From: Pachypanchax playfairii | Lineage: Eukaryota; Chordata; Actinopteri; Cyprinodontiformes; Aplocheilidae | NCBI GenBank assembly: GCA_006937955.1 | Contig: SSNP01000007.1 | Coordinates: 1,968,796 to 2,032,795 of the forward strand | Direction of reading: 5' to 3' | Length of the DNA: 64,000 nucleotides | In this document: positions 58,795 to 64,000 of the stretch, one piece after another | How the letters are laid out: every line of letters starts with the position of its first letter | Position numbering within the stretch: the stretch's first letter is position 1 | Program-made: the position numbers and the translations under genes | The notes under the pieces: generated by a model | Database searches by the model: none | Told to the model about the DNA's origin: nothing | What the model saw: only the letters and a program-made list of their open reading frames with translations

Positions 58795-60098
58795 CTGTGG
58801 GCAGGAAAACAGAATGAGGTTAAATACTGGACAGATTCTGTTTAAGAATAGCTTGTGTTTTGATGTGTAAATGTAATCTGGTGAAGGAAATGTTTTTAAT
58901 TCATCATTACATGAGTTTATTGGGATGTTGTGTTTTTATTTGCATGTCTCATCTATTGTTTTAGACCTTTGTTGGTCTACTTTTACTCTGAACTCCCCCG
59001 AACCTCAAACAAGACCCTTCTATCAGTCAATCATTAGTCCTTTTCCTAACCACATCATCGTTTCCGCCTGACTGAAAAAACCTTTGGCGAGAACTAAAAT
59101 ACGGTGTGTGAGCAGCAGAAGTCACATTATTGGTATAAAACCAATGTTCATTCAAATAAAGTTGCATCTCCTAATTGCATTAATTTAAACAAAGCTGAAA
59201 TAATGCAAAAGAACAATTATGAAACAAGACCTCAAATAATCACCCAATTTATTTAAACTTCTCCACTAAATGTACTCTCTAGTATTTAATTCAAAGAATA
59301 ATTGTTTTATGTTATGTGAAAATGCATCACTTACCAGTTGTTTCTTATTGTTTATATTACAGTCAGAATGCAGGGAACTGATCTGTCTATTCATTTACAT
59401 CATAGAAAAGATCCAACCCACAGATTTACAGTAATTTAACTCACTGATCCTGATCTAACGTTTAACTCACTTAGTGCACATGTGAAAGAAAAAAAAAACC
59501 AAACAAACTTAAATTTCTTCTTTAACTAAGATCCAAAAATGCTCCTTCTTGCAGGAGTTTATATTCTGCTGAATGATGATGGTTTCTCCCTGAGGGACGT
59601 GCTGAAGGAGAGTAAAACTCTTCTTCAGCTCCTTTTGTGCATCTTGGGTCCTCATAGTGTCCTCAATCTGCACCAAACACTGAATATTCTAAAATAATTT
59701 CCATATCTGCTCAGTGTTTTTGCCAGAAAAAGAGATTATATTTGCTTTTAATTATCAGTGACATTATAATGAGAAATATCCCAGAGATTGTTTTCAATCC
59801 TACAAGGACCCAAAATCCAACACATAATAGCTTCAGTGTTACTTGTTGCATCACGCTGGACTTGGACCTTCTCTGTCCCCCCCCCCTCACTCTCCTCTCT
59901 GCCAGTGCAGCTATAGCAACTGCTAAATGTTCCTCTGGCCTCTGTGCAACACAGGAAACGATGATCTGAGCTTCTCAGTCTCACACGTGAAGAATTTTCT
60001 AACATTCAAAGGGGAGCATTTAGCAGCACATCATGCGGTACTTTACACTGCTCCACAGCTGTTTTAGGACAAATAGTAGTGTCGGGTGCCAAGGGGAT

Positions 60099-60134
<36 letters not shown>

Positions 60135-63100
60135 GCAGAGGACTGAGGAGGGGTGAGTTAACAGGTTCAGAGTTCTGACAGGGCAGACAGCCAATTGGAG
60201 GCTGTGAGAAAACACTGCTGCTCCACTGCAGCCCGCTACAAATCTCCACTCTGCTGACAGAGTTTATTTGTGTGCCACCACTCTGCCCGTGTTGACATAT
60301 GTTAATAGCAGTAGAAGGAAAAGGGCAATAGCTGGAACAACAGAGCTCCTTTCATGGCAACCTGACAACCTGCTGGTCAGGTCAAGTGTCGTTAAGGAGG
60401 CAGGAGTTATAACCTGCAGTGATATATTGTGATAGAAGCACTTATTCAAACATAATGTCGTGCAAGAAACGAAAACAAGCTGATCTGGAGCGACGGCAGT
60501 ATTTACTGTAAACCTGAGAAACGGATGCTGCGTGTTTAATAAGTCACTTCTTTTTTCTGTCACATTATTTTGCATTTGTTAAATGTTGCAGTGCAGCTAA
60601 TAATTAGTTTCATGCTGTTTCCTCTCTGGATCATAATATTTTGGGGATGAATTTTAGCAGGAATCATTCCTCCTGTCATCTGTTGCTTAGTACTCCTCAG
60701 AGAAAATGCACAGGGCCAGACTCTTTTCTTTTTTCGACTGTTTTTTTTTTGTTTTATACGTACTTGCAGCGTGTTATAATCCAAATCAGCTTGAATAGTT
60801 ATTATGGATTGGGGAGCTTTACGATTTGTTTTTCTGAGCAGGTGAAAGCTCTCGAAGGCCCAAACATACTTGTGACAGAAAGCAGCTTATGTCTGACCCT
60901 TCCAACAATGTTGCTGAACAGGGAAATAAAAATAAACCTTAGAAACTGATTTGATTGTCATCTGGGGGTCAGTCAAAGACACAAAACACTCTTTTTAAGT
61001 TTGGGTTTCCTGCTTTCACAGATTCCTCAGCCTCATTCAGGTATTTTATCCCGAGTGACTCTCAGACAGGAAGTGCTCGAGTGCTGGGATAAATCCTGTC
61101 CTCCTGCTCTGCAGCATCAGTCAGGGCAGCAGCAGGTCAGCCCCTCCGCTGTGCCAAAACAGACTTCAACCAGCTCAATGTTGAGTTTCAGCTTGAAAGG
61201 TAAGTATAATATGAGTAAAGCTGTGCAGACTACACAAACCCGACGCCAAAAACATGACCCTTGGATGTTAAAGTACTCATGCGTGAGTGCTGAATTTAGT
61301 TTTTTGTTATTCTCTCAGTCACATCCAGCTGCTGAAGGATAGGTGAGAACTTTGTTTTGGCTGCACGTGCATGTGGGGGAGGAACTCCACTGCAAATCCC
61401 AACTCTTGGAATAAAGAATTTATTTAAAGGCTCAGCTGAATAAGGGGACACATAGTAAAAGGAGAGAGACAGGCTTCCTGAATCAGAAAGGACAATGCAT
61501 GTGCTGTCTTGTGTTTGTTTGTGCACCCGTGCACGACAAGTAGTTTGGCCACACAGGATAACTGGACAACAACAGTGACCTGGGTTAAGACAGCATTATT
61601 TATGACTTTGGTTTAAAAACAACTAGCTAAATAAAACACACCACCGCTGTAGATTATCAGATTTAACATTCATGAAAACATTCCTGTCCTGATCCCGGAG
61701 CTGAACTCTTTCCTTCCTGTTTCCCCGTCAGCTCACTTTTACAGCCTAACAGATTTGACTTCCTCGTCCTTTCAGTCCTCCTTCTCCGTGCTGCAGAAAT
61801 GTCTCAGTCACACAGAACAAACAAGAAGCTGAGGGATTAATGAAATCACACAGTCTCTTTAATTGAATTTACTTATATTTAAAGCCATATTTCTGCTAGG
61901 ATTACGCGTCATTACATAAGCAACAGAATGCGTTAACGTTTCATGTCAAATATTTGTGTCAGCTGTTGAATCCGCTGACAAGACTCAGCGAAGCCCTTTG
62001 GAACTTCAGCTGCTCCCAAACTCGGAGCTTTCCTGGATTCATCATTGTTGTTATGCAACTCGTTAACCCTGAAGGAGTTTAACAATGTATGAAAGGACAA
62101 ACTAATTACCAAAATGTCGAGGCAGGATGGTAAATGCTTCCACTTCCTTTCTGATGATACAGTGTTCATGTGTGTTACTCATAACAGATCTAAAACTGCT
62201 GACTCAGTTAAGTGCAGAATACTTTACATTAAAACAGGATTTTTTTCTCCATTGTACTCTAGAAAATAATGTAAAAAAAACATGTGAATGGTGTTTACAT
62301 AGTGAGGAAGATACTGTTTTTTTTTTTAATCAAAGTTGGGTAGGTGAAGATTTTATACATTCTACTTTCAGTCCCATTTGCTTGTGTTGAGGAATGGATG
62401 GTTGACTTTATTAATAACTAGACTGACGATCTCCAAGGAGTTTCACAGAGATTGATTGGGATCTGACTTGATTAGGATTTGAAGAAGATCAAAGTTTAAT
62501 GTAAAATATGCGGGTTTGATTTGACATCATTTTCCAGTTTGGAAAATGGTTTGCTAGAGCCTGAGACCATCTGACGGAGGTTCATCTCAAACCTCTGGGG
62601 ATGTTTCTCCCTCCATCTAGAATGTTTCCTTCCACATCAATCGTGGTACCTTCAGTTATACAGAACTGGTGATCTTTGGATGGTTCACTCCGTTGGCACC
62701 ACATTGTTACTGCAAAGACAATTCATGACCTTTTTAAGTTGATGTTCTTGACTCTGAGGAACTTTGTTTGAAAGCTCAATCAGTGCAACATGCAGAACAT
62801 TGTTCTTGGGTTTCGCTAACAGCTAAAAAGTCACCCGATTTGGACAAAGTCGGACATTCCACATGCGCATGATACTTCTCCTTAGCGGGTCATAAGAAAT
62901 ATATTGTGACGTCCTCAAAAATTCAAGAAAACACCCAGAATATGAAAAATAAATAAATAGAAAATACAATATCAAGTTGATCCACACCCTGTAAGAACCA
63001 CCCAACCCATACTGATCTCATTAATCTGAACTCCTGTGTATATTAACTTCTTCTAACCCACTGAAAATCAGAGCAATCTCATTGTTTTACTGTCATTAGT

Positions 63101-64000
63101 GTGTGGCATGTTGGAAACCTCTGGTGTGGTCCTACAGTAAATACTTCCAGTGTAGAGAAACAGTTTTATTGCATCTCAGGAGGAACAGCTGAATTCCAGT
63201 CTCAGATTCCCGTGTGGACAGTCAAACATTACACCTCAACCCTCTACTGACCCATAACAATTAACCTTCCAGTCCCACGTCTCAAAACTTTACATTTATT
63301 TTATCTTGAAACAGGAAAACTGTAGGTAATCCATATTTAATTATTCAAGCATACCAATCATGCTTTTGACTGTTTTGTTATATTTTCATCTTCTGCAGAT
63401 TATTTATGAAACCTCTTCTTGCTCTTTTGTTCGTGACACTAAGAGGCTCACCTTCCTCACACTCCCACCTGCAGAGGTCCCTAACTGTTTGAACTCTGAC
63501 CACTGCTGTCAGCTGTGACAGATTCACGGCCGGCGAGGGACAAATAGAGCACCATTTGATCCTTTATAAGACATTTAATAGCCGTGTATGTAGGCTAAGA
63601 AAGCTCCTCCTGCATCCATCTCTTTTCATATATGATTTTAATGATACCTATCTCTAGCCAGCTGGCATATCTTCAGCCTCAAAGCTCAGGAGTTCCTCTT
63701 GGATAATTACTGAGGTTAAAGATACTCCCAGCTTGTCCCAGACCAGGAGATTTATAAGATATTCAAAGAAAAGGTCAGCCAGAAGCTTCTATCATTACAG
63801 CTAAAAGACATACCATCACTTGTGTCCTCCGAATGATTTTACTGGACAAAATTATAAAACAATGCAATTTACTTAGGCTTTTTGTTTATTTGTGTTGAAC
63901 AGAAATAAATGGAGGGATTAAGGCCAACAAAAATAAGCAAATAAAAAAACTAATCCTTTTTCCAAAGCACATAATCTGCTTTATTCTGTGCTTTCTTTGA
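58795..64000. other. emilin3 intron 1 and/or upstream DNA, no gene recognised
   Basis: 5.2 kb with a 32-base G-run at 60102-60133. I looked on the minus strand for a signal-peptide exon with a phase-2 donor and found none convincing. The open frames at 60264-60575, 61001-61342 and 62127-62390 show no recognised domain. Confidence 0.5.
60102..60133. repeat. Poly-G tract (32 G)
   Basis: Uninterrupted G homopolymer; it yields spurious poly-Pro frames on the minus strand. Such tracts form G-quadruplexes and are often mis-sized in assemblies. Confidence 0.97.

Noticed and set aside
60006..60249. Pro-rich peptides near the emilin3 5' side
   Set aside because: Produced by translating the 32-G homopolymer in two frames.
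60264..60575. Minus-strand frame with a hydrophobic run (VVPAIALFLLLLLTYV) as a possible emilin3 signal-peptide exon
   Set aside because: The hydrophobic run lies about 80 residues from the only ATG, the frame ends in a stop, and no phase-2 donor follows.

Overview
This window is nuclear DNA of a ray-finned fish, most likely a percomorph teleost. Three vertebrate genes are split by GT-AG introns, and the DNA between their exons carries decayed fish-type LINEs, hAT-like and MITE-like elements, microsatellites and assembly gaps. There is no bacterial-style coding, CRISPR array or operon.

Layout. (1) About 1-14,370, minus strand: the 5' half of slc9a8 (Na+/H+ exchanger 8), six coding exons (248 residues) read from 14,252 down to 1,709. 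The rest lies beyond the left edge, and a decayed LINE fills 1-1,585. (2) 14,370-15,767: the gap between slc9a8 and b4galt5, which diverge from it. (3) 15,768-43,934, plus strand: complete b4galt5 (beta-1,4-galactosyltransferase 5), nine coding exons encoding 382 residues. Its 24-kb first intron holds most of the mobile elements in the window. A long 3' UTR probably runs to about 48,090. (4) 48,090-54,300: intergenic, with two recognisable interspersed repeats. (5) About 54,315-58,794, minus strand: emilin3, five coding exons (749 residues) covering the EMI domain to the stop codon. The signal-peptide exon was not found. (6) 58,795-64,000: upstream or intronic emilin3 DNA with no gene recognised.

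The genes share no pathway. B4galt5 is a Golgi glycosyltransferase of glycosphingolipid synthesis, Slc9a8 an endomembrane/apical Na+/H+ exchanger, and Emilin3 a secreted matrix glycoprotein. The head-to-head slc9a8/b4galt5 pair matches human chromosome 20q13; EMILIN3 is also on human chromosome 20q but distant from them.

No new molecular system is evident. The most informative non-genic structure is in b4galt5 intron 1. There a hAT-like element with a BED zinc finger was apparently invaded by a TA-flanked terminal-inverted-repeat element, which was itself invaded by a LINE 3' end. A second broken copy of the same hAT family lies about 7 kb downstream, next to a perfect 19-bp hairpin and a CpG-dense block of unknown origin.
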